From: Rhodopseudomonas boonkerdii
GTDB lineage: Bacteria; Pseudomonadota; Alphaproteobacteria; Rhizobiales; Xanthobacteraceae
Reading direction: 5' to 3'
Length of the DNA: 64,000 bases
NCBI RefSeq assembly: GCF_021184025.1
Contig: NZ_CP036537.1
Coordinates: 5,237,001 to 5,301,000 of the forward strand
The translations under genes and the position numbers were made by a program. Below are positions 35,227-43,030 of the stretch, one piece after another (the first letter of the stretch is position 1; the number at the start of each line of letters is the position of its first letter). Below the pieces are notes generated by a model. The model had not been told where the DNA came from, did no database searches, and saw only the letters and a program-made list of their open reading frames with translations.

Positions 35227-35625
35227 ATGCTCGACCGAGAACTGTGGTCCTTCGTCTAATCCGAGCTGTCAGGTCTTAGGCCATCTACTATGGAGGCCTC
35301 GGCTGCGGCGCCAAGCATTGGCGAAATGGCCGCTATCGCGATCAAAGAGGTTCCCGACAATTTCGTCCTTATCGGCTTGTCGCTGGGCGGATACGTCACC
35401 CACGAGATCGCGCGTCGCGTTCCGGAAAGGGTCACCGCCTTGGTGGTGGTTGCGTCATCCGCGCGGGCGGACACGCTAGAGCAGATAAAACGCAAAGAAA
35501 TTGATGTCCGCCTGCTCAGCGCCTCTTCCGAGGCCTGAGTCCGTCGGGCTCGCGCTCTTGTTGTACCCGATCGAAGGTCCGACAGGTCGTTGATCGACGC
35601 GATCCAGACATGGGAGCTCGATTAA
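35227..35625 (+). pseudogene. Alpha/beta-hydrolase, interrupted
   Basis: The frame from 35227 begins with the family-like MLDRELWSFV, meets a TAA at 35257-35259 and continues in the same frame with PSIGEMAAIAIKEVPDNFVL, IGLSLGGYVTHEIARRVPER (GxSxG nucleophile elbow) and ASSARADTLEQIKRKE. After a shift near 35530, a piece LIDAIQTW remains. Intact homologues run to about 230 residues; premature stop and lost C-terminus make this a pseudogene. Confidence 0.75.
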
Positions 35626-35640
35626 CCAACGCGTCGAAGG

Positions 35641-36030
35641 TCAAGGAACCAACACGCCCTTCCCTGTCGTCTGGGTATCGAATAGACGATAAGCCTCGTC
35701 CGCATTCTGGAGCGCCCACGAATGTGTGAACAGGCTGTCGATGTCCAGTTTCCGCTCCGAAGCAAAGCGGGCGCACGCAGCCTGCCCGTTCTTGCTGAAC
35801 GTCCAGCTTCCAAAAACAGATAGCTGCTTTCTGTTCATATCATTGCTGACGTCGATCGTGACGTCGCCGCCTTCACCAAGGAAAACAACACGGCCCCACT
35901 TCCGAACGGATTTGATGGCCGCGGATCTGGCAACGGCGGTGCCGGAGCAATCCATCGTACATTCGGCACCGAAACCTCCCGTCAGGTCTCTGACGGCAGA
36001 TACCAAGTCGTCTCTACGGGCATCAATGAT
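35641..36030 (-). pseudogene. Zinc-type alcohol dehydrogenase, 3' part (split by IS)
   Basis: This holds the last ~127 codons of a medium-chain dehydrogenase: ARRDDLVSAVRDLTGGFGAE, CTMDCSGTAVARSAAIKSVR, GRVVFLGEGGDVTIDV and YRLFDTQTTGKGVLVP. Joining it to the 5' part at 37541-38206 after removing the IS and one copy of the 9-bp direct repeat restores one frame of 348 residues, reading GASEIIDARRDDLV across the junction. The split is therefore due to the insertion and may be recent. Confidence 0.88.
36022..36030. repeat. 9-bp direct repeat, left flank of IS (target duplication)
   Basis: ATCAATGAT occurs here and at 37541-37549, exactly bordering the element. The perfect repair of the dehydrogenase frame when one copy is removed supports target duplication, although IS3 elements usually duplicate 3-5 bp. 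Confidence 0.75.
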
Positions 36031-36104
36031 TGTTCGTCGTCAGATAATTTGAGACCGCTCAGGCATTTCGAGAAGGGAGGATCTGGCTCATCTAGGGTTA
36101 AAGT

Positions 36105-37085
36105 TTAAGCGGCTTGCAATCGATGCTGCAAGCGGCGGTTTGCAATGGTTTCACGTTTGATGCGCGCACGCTCAGTCAGGATGGTTTCGGCTCGGCCGAA
36201 GTAAACATCCGCAGGCGTGAGGTTGTCGATGCTCTCATGATAGCGGTGATGGTTGTAGTGTTCGACGAAGCCGCTGACCTGACGTTCGAGGTCCCTCGGT
36301 AAATGGTAATTCTCGAGCAGGATGCGGTTCTTCAAGGTCTGATGCCAGCGCTCGATCTTGCCTTGGGTCTGGGGATGATACGGCGCACCGCGCACATGCT
36401 GCATATCCTTGCCCTTGAGCCAGGTGGCCAGATCTTCCGCGACGTAACTTGATCCGTTGTCGCTCAGAAGCCGTGGCCGCTGCTTTATATTGACGTGGTC
36501 CAGGCCTGAGGCGGCAAGCGCCTGATCGAGCGTGGCCGTGACGTCGGAGGCGCACATGGTGGGACCAAGCCTCCAGGCCACAATGTAACGAGAGAAGTCG
36601 TCGAGCACCGTCGATAGATAGTACCAGCCCCAGCCAGTGATCTTGAGGTAGGTGAAGTCGGTCTGCCAAAGCTGGTTGATCGCCGTGGTCTTGTCCTTGA
36701 ACTCATTAGCCGCCTTGATCACCACATAGGCGGGGCTGGTGATCAGGTCGTGCGCCTTCAGCAGCCGATAGACCGAAGCCTCGGAGACAAAGTATTTTCT
36801 CTCGTCGGTGAAGCGCACCGCCAGCTCTCGCGGCGACAGCTCGGGGTGTTCCAGTGCCAGATCGACGATCTGACCGCGGACATCGTCCGGGATGCGATTC
36901 CAGACCCGGTCCGGCTTGGAGCGGTGATCGGCCAGCGCCTCGATGCCACCCTCGCGATAGCGATCGTACCATCTATAAAAGGTGGCTCGCGGGATGCCGA
37001 GCTTTTCCAACGTGCGCCTGGCAGGCAGATGCGATTGCTCGACCAGCGCGATTATTTCGGATTTCTCGGATGCTGGATACCTCAT
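36105..37085 (-). CDS. IS3-family transposase OrfB (DDE integrase)
   Basis: A 326-aa transposase. The N-terminal HTH is RTLEKLGIPRATFYRWYDRY REGG. The rve/DDE core has the first Asp in LWQTDFTYLKITGWGWYYLS, the second in LLSDNGSSYVAEDLATWL and the Glu in HPQTQGKIERWHQTLKNR. The C-terminal HYNHHRYHESIDNLTPADVY is typical of IS3 members. The ATG overlaps the OrfA TGA, so expression is probably coupled by reinitiation rather than the classic -1 frameshift. Confidence 0.93.
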   Translation of the reverse strand: MRYPASEKSEIIALVEQSHLPARRTLEKLGIPRATFYRWYDRYREGGIEALADHRSKPDRVWNRIPDDVRGQIVDLALEHPELSPRELAVRFTDERKYFVSEASVYRLLKAHDLITSPAYVVIKAANEFKDKTTAINQLWQTDFTYLKITGWGWYYLSTVLDDFSRYIVAWRLGPTMCASDVTATLDQALAASGLDHVNIKQRPRLLSDNGSSYVAEDLATWLKGKDMQHVRGAPYHPQTQGKIERWHQTLKNRILLENYHLPRDLERQVSGFVEHYNHHRYHESIDNLTPADVYFGRAETILTERARIKRETIANRRLQHRLQAA

Positions 37086-37456
37086 GCCTCGTTTTCCCCA
37101 GCCCCGTTCATGCTTTTTTTGAGCAGGCGGTTCTCCAGGGTCAGGTCGGCCACCACCTCCTTCAATTCGGAGGCTTCGCGGCGAAGGTCTTTCACCTCAC
37201 CGGACGTGGCGGAACGGGCCGTGTCACCCGCCAGGCGGCGTTTGCCGGCCTCCAGAAACTCCTTCGACCAACCGTAATACATCGAGGCGGCAATGCCTTC
37301 GCGGCGGCACAGCTCGGAGATGTTCTCCTCGCCGCGCAGTCCTTCCAGCACGATACGGATCTTCTCTTCCGCCGAATACTGCCGACGCGTCTGCCGCCGG
37401 ATATCTTTTAGCACTTGTTCTGCGGGCGCTTTGCCCAGTTCGGATTTCTGCTTCAT
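37082..37456 (-). CDS. IS3-family transposase OrfA
   Basis: A 124-aa DNA-binding partner of OrfB. It has a helix-turn-helix (YSAEEKIRIVLEGLRGEENI SELCRREGIAASMYYGW) and a C-terminal leucine-rich coiled coil (ELKEVVADLTLENRLLKKSM). The ATG is preceded by GGAGC. Together with OrfB it makes up the coding content of the element at 36031-37540. Confidence 0.92.
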   Translation of the reverse strand: MKQKSELGKAPAEQVLKDIRRQTRRQYSAEEKIRIVLEGLRGEENISELCRREGIAASMYYGWSKEFLEAGKRRLAGDTARSATSGEVKDLRREASELKEVVADLTLENRLLKKSMNGAGENEA

Positions 37457-37540
37457 CTTCGCTCCTGACGGCTACGATGAACCAGAAATCCTCCTTTCGT
37501 GAAGTCCCTCATTTGGTCTCAGAGGCGATGACGCCGAACA

Positions 37541-37549
37541 ATCAATGAT
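37541..37549. repeat. 9-bp direct repeat, right flank of IS
   Basis: ATCAATGAT, the partner of the copy at 36022-36030. Read on the minus strand it encodes the Ile-Ile-Asp of the interrupted dehydrogenase. Confidence 0.75.
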
Positions 37550-38206
37550 CTCGCTTGCTCCGAATTCCTTGGCTCGCTGTAGCCTGCCCTCATCAATATC
37601 GAGCGCAATCACTCGCGCACCCATCGCCGCCGCGAGTTGCGTTCCGCTCAACCCGACCGGGCCTTGGCCGAAGATCGCGATGGTCTCGTTGCCACGTAGT
37701 CCCAGGCGATCCAGACCGCCCCACGCCGTGCCGGTACCGCAAGAAATGGCGGCGCCCGCCTTAAAGGACAAATCCGCCGGGAGCGCAATGATCGAGTCTG
37801 CGGGGACGCGCATGAACTTGGCATGTGCGCCATCGCCGTTCGCGCCAAAGGTCGTCGATCCGTCGTCGCACATCTGGGTCCAACCGCCTCGGCACTGGTG
37901 GCAGCACCCACAGCCTGCGTAATGATGGTTCATCACACGTGTGCCGATCCTGGCCAATGGGCTCCGAACGCCCTTACCGGCCTCAACAACAACGCCGCAT
38001 GGTTCGTGTCCGGCAATGATGGGTTTGTCCGACTTCTTCCCCAGACCGATGGAGGCCGCTCCGTCGGCCGCGCGGTAGTATTTTAAATCACTACCGCACA
38101 TACCGGACGCCTTGATCTCGATGATGACGTCCCCGGGTCCCGGAGTCGGATCGGGCACGTCTCGCACTTCGAGTTTGCGATTTCCGAGAAAATAGACCGC
38201 TTTCAT
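37541..38206 (-). pseudogene. Zinc-type alcohol dehydrogenase, 5' part (split by IS)
   Basis: The first 222 codons of a medium-chain, threonine-dehydrogenase-like enzyme. Visible are the catalytic zinc ligands in GMCGSDLKYY and IIAGHEPCG, the structural zinc cysteines in HYAGCGCCHQCRGGWTQMC, and the Rossmann motif AIFGQGPVGLSGTQLAAAMG. The reading frame runs into the IS and ends there with unrelated residues. Before insertion it probably interconverted an alcohol and an aldehyde/ketone in the surrounding pathway. Confidence 0.9.
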
Positions 38207-38254
38207 TGAGCTTATCCGCCAGTTCTCGTCGTATTTTCTTGAGCAGGAAGTGGC

Positions 38255-39667
38255 TCAGTTCGATTGCGAGAGGTTCAACAACTTGCCGGGGTTCATCAGC
38301 AGATCCGGATCAAACGCCACCTTCAGGCTCCGCATGAGACTAAGCTCGGTCGCCGAGCGATGGGCTTGAAGGAGTTCGGTTTTAGCCTGACCGATGCCGT
38401 GCTCCGCAGAGAACGATCCGCCGAGGTCAATGGCCGTCCCGTACACGATCTCGTTCACGGCCCGCATACTTTCCGAGGTCGGCGCAAGCTCTCCATCTAC
38501 CGGGAAAATGACATTGAAATGGATGTTGCCGTCGCCGACGTGCCCGAAAGGTACGACGTTCGCCTCCGGAAAAGCCTTCTCGAGCTGTGATCGACCATGC
38601 TTGAGTAGATTAGCGACCTGCGCGATTGGCACAGACACATCGTGCTTGATATCTCGCCCGGCTTTCTTCTGAAGTTCGGTCTGGTCTTCGCGCAACCGCC
38701 AGAACTGCTTCTGCTGATCCACGTTCTGAGCAATGGCGGCGTCAACGACCAGACCGTCCGAGATGGCATCAGCAAGGAAGGTTTCGAGCAAATCTTTCAA
38801 GCCGTCCGTTTGCCGGGATGACGTCAGTTCTATCAATACATAGTGGGATGCGGCCTCCACGGGCGAGCGGAGACCATGAGATTTCGCCAAATCAATGCAA
38901 GGACCTGACAGGTATTCGATCGCGCGAACGTTCCCGTCGGCTGCGGACCGGAGCTTTACCCAGAGACGCAGAACGTCATCTTCGGTCTCAAGGGCACAGA
39001 ATGCGATTTCCCTGACGACGGGCGCCGGCACGAGCTTCATGTTCGCCGCCGTAATGAAGCCGAGCGTGCCTTCCGAACCCGCAAACAGATGCTTCAAAGC
39101 GTACCCGGCGTTGTCTTTCCGCAGGCTGCGAAGTCCGTCCCATATGCGACCGTCCGGGAGGACAGCCTCGATCCCCAGAAGAAGGTCGCGAGCGCTTCCA
39201 TAGCGAACGGCCGAAATGCCGCCAGCATTCGTTGCGAGCGCCCCTCCGAGGGTCGCTGTCCCCTCCGAGGCAAACGATAGAGAAAAATGCGCATCTGCTT
39301 CCTCGGCGGCGGCTTGCAGATCGGCAATCGTAACTCCAGCTTCGGCCACGATCGACAGATCGACATTGTCCACCTTGCGGATCGTCCGCAGGCCCCCGGT
39401 CGTGACAAGGACCTGCTTTCCGGAAGCGTCTGGAGTCGCTGCTCCGACCAAACCGGTGTTGCCGCCTTGGGGGACCATCGCCGTCCCCATCGCGTGACAG
39501 ATTTGAACGGCTTGCGATAGCGCCTTGGTTGAACTCGGGCGAAGCACGCAGGCCGCGCTGCCATGGACCAACCCGCGCCAATCGGAAAGATACTGTTGGG
39601 CGATCTCCGGATCGGTAATGCACTGCGGTCCGAGAAGCTCCTTGAGCTGCTCGACAACCGTTCTCAT
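38255..39667 (-). CDS. FAD-linked D-2-hydroxyacid dehydrogenase (GlcD/Dld-like)
   Basis: A 470-aa flavoprotein of the PCMH-FAD/VAO family. The FAD-binding part has MVPQGGNTGLVGAATPDASG and GGALATNAGGISAVRYGSAR; the C-terminal domain has FGHVGDGNIHFNVIFPVDG and the final SFSAEHGIGQAKTELLQAHR. Such enzymes oxidise D-lactate, glycolate or D-2-hydroxyglutarate to the 2-keto acid. The ATG at 39667 overlaps the thioesterase stop (ATGA). Inferred role: supply of the 2-keto acid to the ThDP decarboxylase encoded nearby. Confidence 0.9.
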   Translation of the reverse strand: MRTVVEQLKELLGPQCITDPEIAQQYLSDWRGLVHGSAACVLRPSSTKALSQAVQICHAMGTAMVPQGGNTGLVGAATPDASGKQVLVTTGGLRTIRKVDNVDLSIVAEAGVTIADLQAAAEEADAHFSLSFASEGTATLGGALATNAGGISAVRYGSARDLLLGIEAVLPDGRIWDGLRSLRKDNAGYALKHLFAGSEGTLGFITAANMKLVPAPVVREIAFCALETEDDVLRLWVKLRSAADGNVRAIEYLSGPCIDLAKSHGLRSPVEAASHYVLIELTSSRQTDGLKDLLETFLADAISDGLVVDAAIAQNVDQQKQFWRLREDQTELQKKAGRDIKHDVSVPIAQVANLLKHGRSQLEKAFPEANVVPFGHVGDGNIHFNVIFPVDGELAPTSESMRAVNEIVYGTAIDLGGSFSAEHGIGQAKTELLQAHRSATELSLMRSLKVAFDPDLLMNPGKLLNLSQSN

Positions 39668-40080
39668 ATCAATTTCCATGTCGATGTCGCATGCGCGATG
39701 GCCTCACCTGACTGATCGGTGGCGAGGGATTGCAGGAAGAAGGTCTTGCGTCCCTTCTTGAGAAAGGTCGCGCGACACGTCACCGGTCCAGAACGAACTG
39801 ATGCAAGGTATTGAACCTTCATCTCAATGGTCGCACCCGCACCGAATTGGTGATGCAAGAGATGTCCCATCGAAATATCGAGAGCGGTCGCAAGGACGCC
39901 ACCATGGAGGGACCCCTGCGGATTGTACGCATGGGGTTTCACCTCGAACTTCACGGTGCAATCGTCATGGCCGTATGCCACCTCCATTCCAAAAAACCGG
40001 GACAGGAAGAATGAACCGAACTCATGGCGGCCGTCCCCGACGGCCGCCTCGATGAGACCTCTTACATCGCTCTCAACCAT
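39664..40080 (-). CDS. PaaI-family hotdog thioesterase
   Basis: A 138-aa acyl-CoA thioesterase-like protein. The hotdog-fold signature is NPQGSLHGGVLATALDISMG; MKVQYLASVRSGPVTCRATF and KTFFLQSLATDQSGEAIAHA follow. The ATG at 40080 (MVESDVRGLIEAAV) is chosen because it lies 11 bases after the CaiB-gene stop; a longer frame to 40167 overlaps that gene. It may hydrolyse or proof-read the CoA ester made by the adjacent CoA-transferase. Confidence 0.85.
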   Translation of the reverse strand: MVESDVRGLIEAAVGDGRHEFGSFFLSRFFGMEVAYGHDDCTVKFEVKPHAYNPQGSLHGGVLATALDISMGHLLHHQFGAGATIEMKVQYLASVRSGPVTCRATFLKKGRKTFFLQSLATDQSGEAIAHATSTWKLI

Positions 40081-40091
40081 CGTTTTCCTCA

Positions 40092-41327
40092 CTATTCGGC
40101 GGCCTCGGTCCTGTTCGGGCCGAAAGCTCCGCCCTCGGCCAGTTTGTCGAATTGCGCCCTCGACCATCCCAGCCAGTTCTCGAAAACTTCGAACGTATGC
40201 TCTCCGAGCAGCGGCGGCGCAGTGGAATCCGCGGGGGCTTCGTCGTCGAAGCGGATCGGCCTGGCGACGAATTTAACGTCTCCTGCAACCTTGTGTTCGA
40301 CCGATTGGACCATATTGCGCTCGATGAGCTGCGGAGCCTCACAGACCTCGCCGACCGTCCGTATCGCACCGCACGGAATCCCGGCTTTGCCCAGAAGTCC
40401 GAGCCATTCCTCGCGGCTCTTGCCAAGAAAAATCGGGTGCAAAAACTCGACGAGAATCGCGCGGTTCGCCGCACGTTTGGGGGCCTGATCGAAGCGCGGG
40501 TCCTTTTCCAGATCCTTGCGATCGATCACGTCGCAGAACAGGCCCCAAAATTTGTCGTTTGCCACGCCGACATTGATCCATCCGTCGCTCGCCTGGAAGG
40601 TCTCGTACGGGCTGATCGTCGGATGGACGTTGCCGCGTCGCTTCGGGCTTTCGCCGGTCGCGAAGTACATGCCCGCGTTGAAAGTCAGCAGTGACGCCAT
40701 AGCGTCCAGCATGGATACATCCACGCGGCCGCCCTTCCCGCTCCGCTCGCGCTTCATGAGCGCGGCCAGAACGGCCTGCGACGCGTAAAGACCGGTCACA
40801 AGGTCTGCGATCGAGGTGCCGACTTTCATCGGCGGCCCCACAGGATCACCTGTGATGTCCATGACGCCGGATTCTCCCTGCAGGATCAGGTCGTATCCCG
40901 GGCGATTGGCGTCGGGGCCGGTCCGTCCAAATCCGGAAATGCTGCACTGGAGTAGACGCGGGTTGTTCTTGCTCATCGCGTCAAAGCTGAGGCCCCAGCG
41001 ATCGAGGGTGCCCGGCCGGAAATTGTCGATCACGACATCGGCCTTTTGAGTAAGCGCCAATACTGCGTCGCGCCCCGCAGGCGACTTGAGATCGACGGTG
41101 CAGCTTCTCTTGTTGCGGTTGACGGAGAGGAAGTACGAACTTTCACCGTTAACGAATGGGGGGCCGTAGCGGCGACTTTCGTCGCCGTTACGGGGATCCT
41201 CGATCTTGACAACGTCCGCCCCGAGATCGCCGAGGTGCATCGTCGCAAAAGGTCCGGAGACCACGCGGCAGAGATCAAGAACTCGAACGCCAGAGAGCGG
41301 CTCGTTGTCAGACGATCGCATCCGCAA
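40092..41327 (-). CDS. CaiB/BaiF-family (class III) CoA-transferase
   Basis: A 411-aa enzyme that moves CoA between acids. Family features are LSGVRVLDLCRVVSGPFATM, LGDLGADVVKIEDPRNGDES, NRNKRSCTVDLKSPAGRDAV and the catalytic Asp around residue 146 (RPGYDLILQGESGVMDITGD), then DVSMLDAMASLL. It overlaps the end of the HAD gene by 20 bases or less (start 41327 or 41321) and precedes the thioesterase gene. It probably activates the acid produced by the pathway. Confidence 0.92.
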   Translation of the reverse strand: MRMRSSDNEPLSGVRVLDLCRVVSGPFATMHLGDLGADVVKIEDPRNGDESRRYGPPFVNGESSYFLSVNRNKRSCTVDLKSPAGRDAVLALTQKADVVIDNFRPGTLDRWGLSFDAMSKNNPRLLQCSISGFGRTGPDANRPGYDLILQGESGVMDITGDPVGPPMKVGTSIADLVTGLYASQAVLAALMKRERSGKGGRVDVSMLDAMASLLTFNAGMYFATGESPKRRGNVHPTISPYETFQASDGWINVGVANDKFWGLFCDVIDRKDLEKDPRFDQAPKRAANRAILVEFLHPIFLGKSREEWLGLLGKAGIPCGAIRTVGEVCEAPQLIERNMVQSVEHKVAGDVKFVARPIRFDDEAPADSTAPPLLGEHTFEVFENWLGWSRAQFDKLAEGGAFGPNRTEAAE

Positions 41328-42009
41328 GATCCTTCATGGTTTCAACGGTGATGTCGGGCTGGTGGGGCGTCTGCTCGAACGGACGGTTGCGACGATTGAT
41401 CATCGCGCTGCGCATACCGGCCGACTTGGCGCCGATCACGTCGAACGCATGGTTCGCAACGAAGAGGATCTGCTCCGGCTTGAGGCCGAGGATCTCGGCG
41501 GCCTTGGTGTAGGTAGCTCGGTGCGGCTTGAACGAATTCGCTTCGGCAACCGAGATCACTTTGTCGAACGGCACCTTGTGATACTTCTTGGCGGTTTCCA
41601 GCATGTCCGGATCGCCGTTGGAAAGGACCACGAGCTTGTACTTGGTCTGGAGCTTCGCCAGAGCTTCCGGAACTTCAGGGAAGCACTCAAGCTTTTCGAT
41701 CTCGCCGACGAGATACTTGACCTCGTCCTTGGTGTACTTGATGCCCGAGCGGTCCAGCACCTGCGAGACCGCACGATGGCCGATTTCGCGATACGGCGTG
41801 TGTTCGCGGTGAAGTAGCGCGTCGATCATCGAATTTTCGAAGTGCGTACGGCGCCACCAGGTGACGAACGAGTTCGGGTTGCCCGTCCAGCCCTTCTCCT
41901 TGAGAAACGGAGTCGCGATTTTGACGAGGCCGCCCTGCATATCGACCACGGTACCGTACTGGTCGAACATGCAGACTTTCACTTCATTCTTGATTTCTTC
42001 GTAGCTCAT
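41308..42009 (-). CDS. HAD-family hydrolase, 2-haloacid dehalogenase (type II)-like
   Basis: A 233-aa HAD enzyme. Nucleophile Asp16 is in KVCMFDQYGTVVDMQ (FDxYGT as in L-2-haloacid dehalogenases rather than DxDGT). Ser/Asn of motif II are in KLVVLSNGDPDM, Lys of motif III in NSFKPHRATY, and the acidic motif is FVANHAFDVIGAKSAGM. Type II dehalogenases convert L-2-haloacids to D-2-hydroxyacids with inversion. The start 42009 follows GAGGGAAG. It heads the minus-strand operon HAD-CaiB-thioesterase-FAD enzyme-(alcohol dehydrogenase), divergent from a LysR gene. Actual dehalogenation is inferred from motifs only. Confidence 0.85.
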   Translation of the reverse strand: MSYEEIKNEVKVCMFDQYGTVVDMQGGLVKIATPFLKEKGWTGNPNSFVTWWRRTHFENSMIDALLHREHTPYREIGHRAVSQVLDRSGIKYTKDEVKYLVGEIEKLECFPEVPEALAKLQTKYKLVVLSNGDPDMLETAKKYHKVPFDKVISVAEANSFKPHRATYTKAAEILGLKPEQILFVANHAFDVIGAKSAGMRSAMINRRNRPFEQTPHQPDITVETMKDLADAIV

Positions 42010-42089
42010 TTGACTTCCCTCGGTTGACGTTATGGGAGCTTGATAGGTCCGATGCGCATATTTCAAAAATGGATTTGTCTTCTTGTTTT

Positions 42090-42104
42090 ATTCGTCTTAT
42101 GAAT
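42090..42104. promoter_or_regulatory. Probable LysR box (T-N11-A)
   Basis: ATTC-N7-GAAT, an interrupted palindrome with the T-N11-A core of LysR-type regulators, sits 20 bases before the LysR start and 80 bases before the divergent HAD start. It could serve autoregulation and activation of the catabolic operon. Confidence 0.5.
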
Positions 42105-42124
42105 AGTAGAGAGGAATTCGCGAC

Positions 42125-43030
42125 GTGAACCTGCGATCGATCGATCTGAACTTGCTGGTGGCGCTGGACGCTTTGCTGTCTGAGCGACATGTCACCAAAG
42201 CGTCCGACAAGGTCGGCCTCAGCCAACCGGCCATGAGCAACGCACTTAGCCGTCTGCGTGGGATGTTTTCGGACGAGCTCCTCGTGCGAACAGCGACAGG
42301 AATGACGCCTACGCCGCGAGCGCTCGAACTGGTCGATCCGCTTCGCCAACTCCTGCGGCAGGTTGAACGGGTTCTCGAAAGCGACGCGGGCTTCGATCCG
42401 GAAGCGACCAGACGAACCTTCACGATGCGGATGTCGGATATTCTGGCGTGCCTTCTGTTGCCGAAGCTCATGGCCCAGAGCCGGAATGCTCCGTCGATTG
42501 GATATAACGTCCTGCATCTGCCGCCAGCTCAGACGATCGACGCTCTCGAAAGAGATGAGGTTGATCTCGCAATCAGCATGGGGCTCGATCACTCCAATGC
42601 CATCCGATCCAAGGAGTTGCTGCGGGATCGCATGGTTTGCATCATGCGGAAGTCGCATCCCGTCGCGCGATCCAAAACCATCTCGTTCGAGGACTTCATT
42701 GCGCAGGAACATATGAAGGTCTCGATGAGCCCCACGGACCTGAGATTCGTCGATGACGTACTTGGCGAAATCGGTCGCGAGCGCAAAATCGTTCTCAATG
42801 TCCCTCACTGGCTCGTCGTTCCTCATGTGTTGAAGAAAACCAATTTGATTGCGGTGATGCCGGGCCAGCTTGCCGCTGTACTCATGGACGCGGATCTGAA
42901 GATGTTCGATGTCCCCTTCGAGTCCGCGCCCTTTTCGTGGTTGATGTACTGGCATCGCCGCTACGACCAGAGCAACGCAAACCGCTGGCTTCGCAATCAA
43001 GTCCAAGCGGTTTGCGAGAGCTTCAATTAA
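42125..43030 (+). CDS. LysR-family transcriptional regulator (NodD/NahR-like)
   Basis: A 301-aa regulator whose N-terminus IDLNLLVALDALLSERHVTK ASDKVGLSQPAMSNALSRLR is of the NodD/NahR subgroup, which commonly responds to aromatic or chlorinated ligands. The effector domain shows VDLAISMGLDHSN and a C-terminal MYWHRRYDQSNANRWLRNQV, also typical of that subgroup. The start is a GTG at 42125. It is divergent from the HAD-CaiB operon, and its stop overlaps that of the convergent MFS gene (43027-43030). Confidence 0.9.
   Translation: MNLRSIDLNLLVALDALLSERHVTKASDKVGLSQPAMSNALSRLRGMFSDELLVRTATGMTPTPRALELVDPLRQLLRQVERVLESDAGFDPEATRRTFTMRMSDILACLLLPKLMAQSRNAPSIGYNVLHLPPAQTIDALERDEVDLAISMGLDHSNAIRSKELLRDRMVCIMRKSHPVARSKTISFEDFIAQEHMKVSMSPTDLRFVDDVLGEIGRERKIVLNVPHWLVVPHVLKKTNLIAVMPGQLAAVLMDADLKMFDVPFESAPFSWLMYWHRRYDQSNANRWLRNQVQAVCESFN

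Larger units (their letters stand above)
36031..37540 (-). mobile_element. IS3-family insertion sequence, 1,510 bp
   Basis: The element begins TGTTCGTCGTCA and ends, on the other strand, TGTTCGGCGTCA. The imperfect terminal repeats extend inward to a shared TGAGACC and again to a GGAGGAT block. It has the orfA/orfB organisation on the minus strand with an ATGA overlap, and a DDE integrase-type OrfB. It is flanked by 9-bp direct repeats and interrupts a zinc alcohol dehydrogenase gene. Both transposase ORFs look intact, so it may still be active. Confidence 0.9.

Noticed and set aside
41984..43006. 340-codon minus-strand open frame opposite the LysR gene at 42125
   Set aside because: The LysR frame has a full HTH and effector domain; the antisense frame has no recognisable structure.
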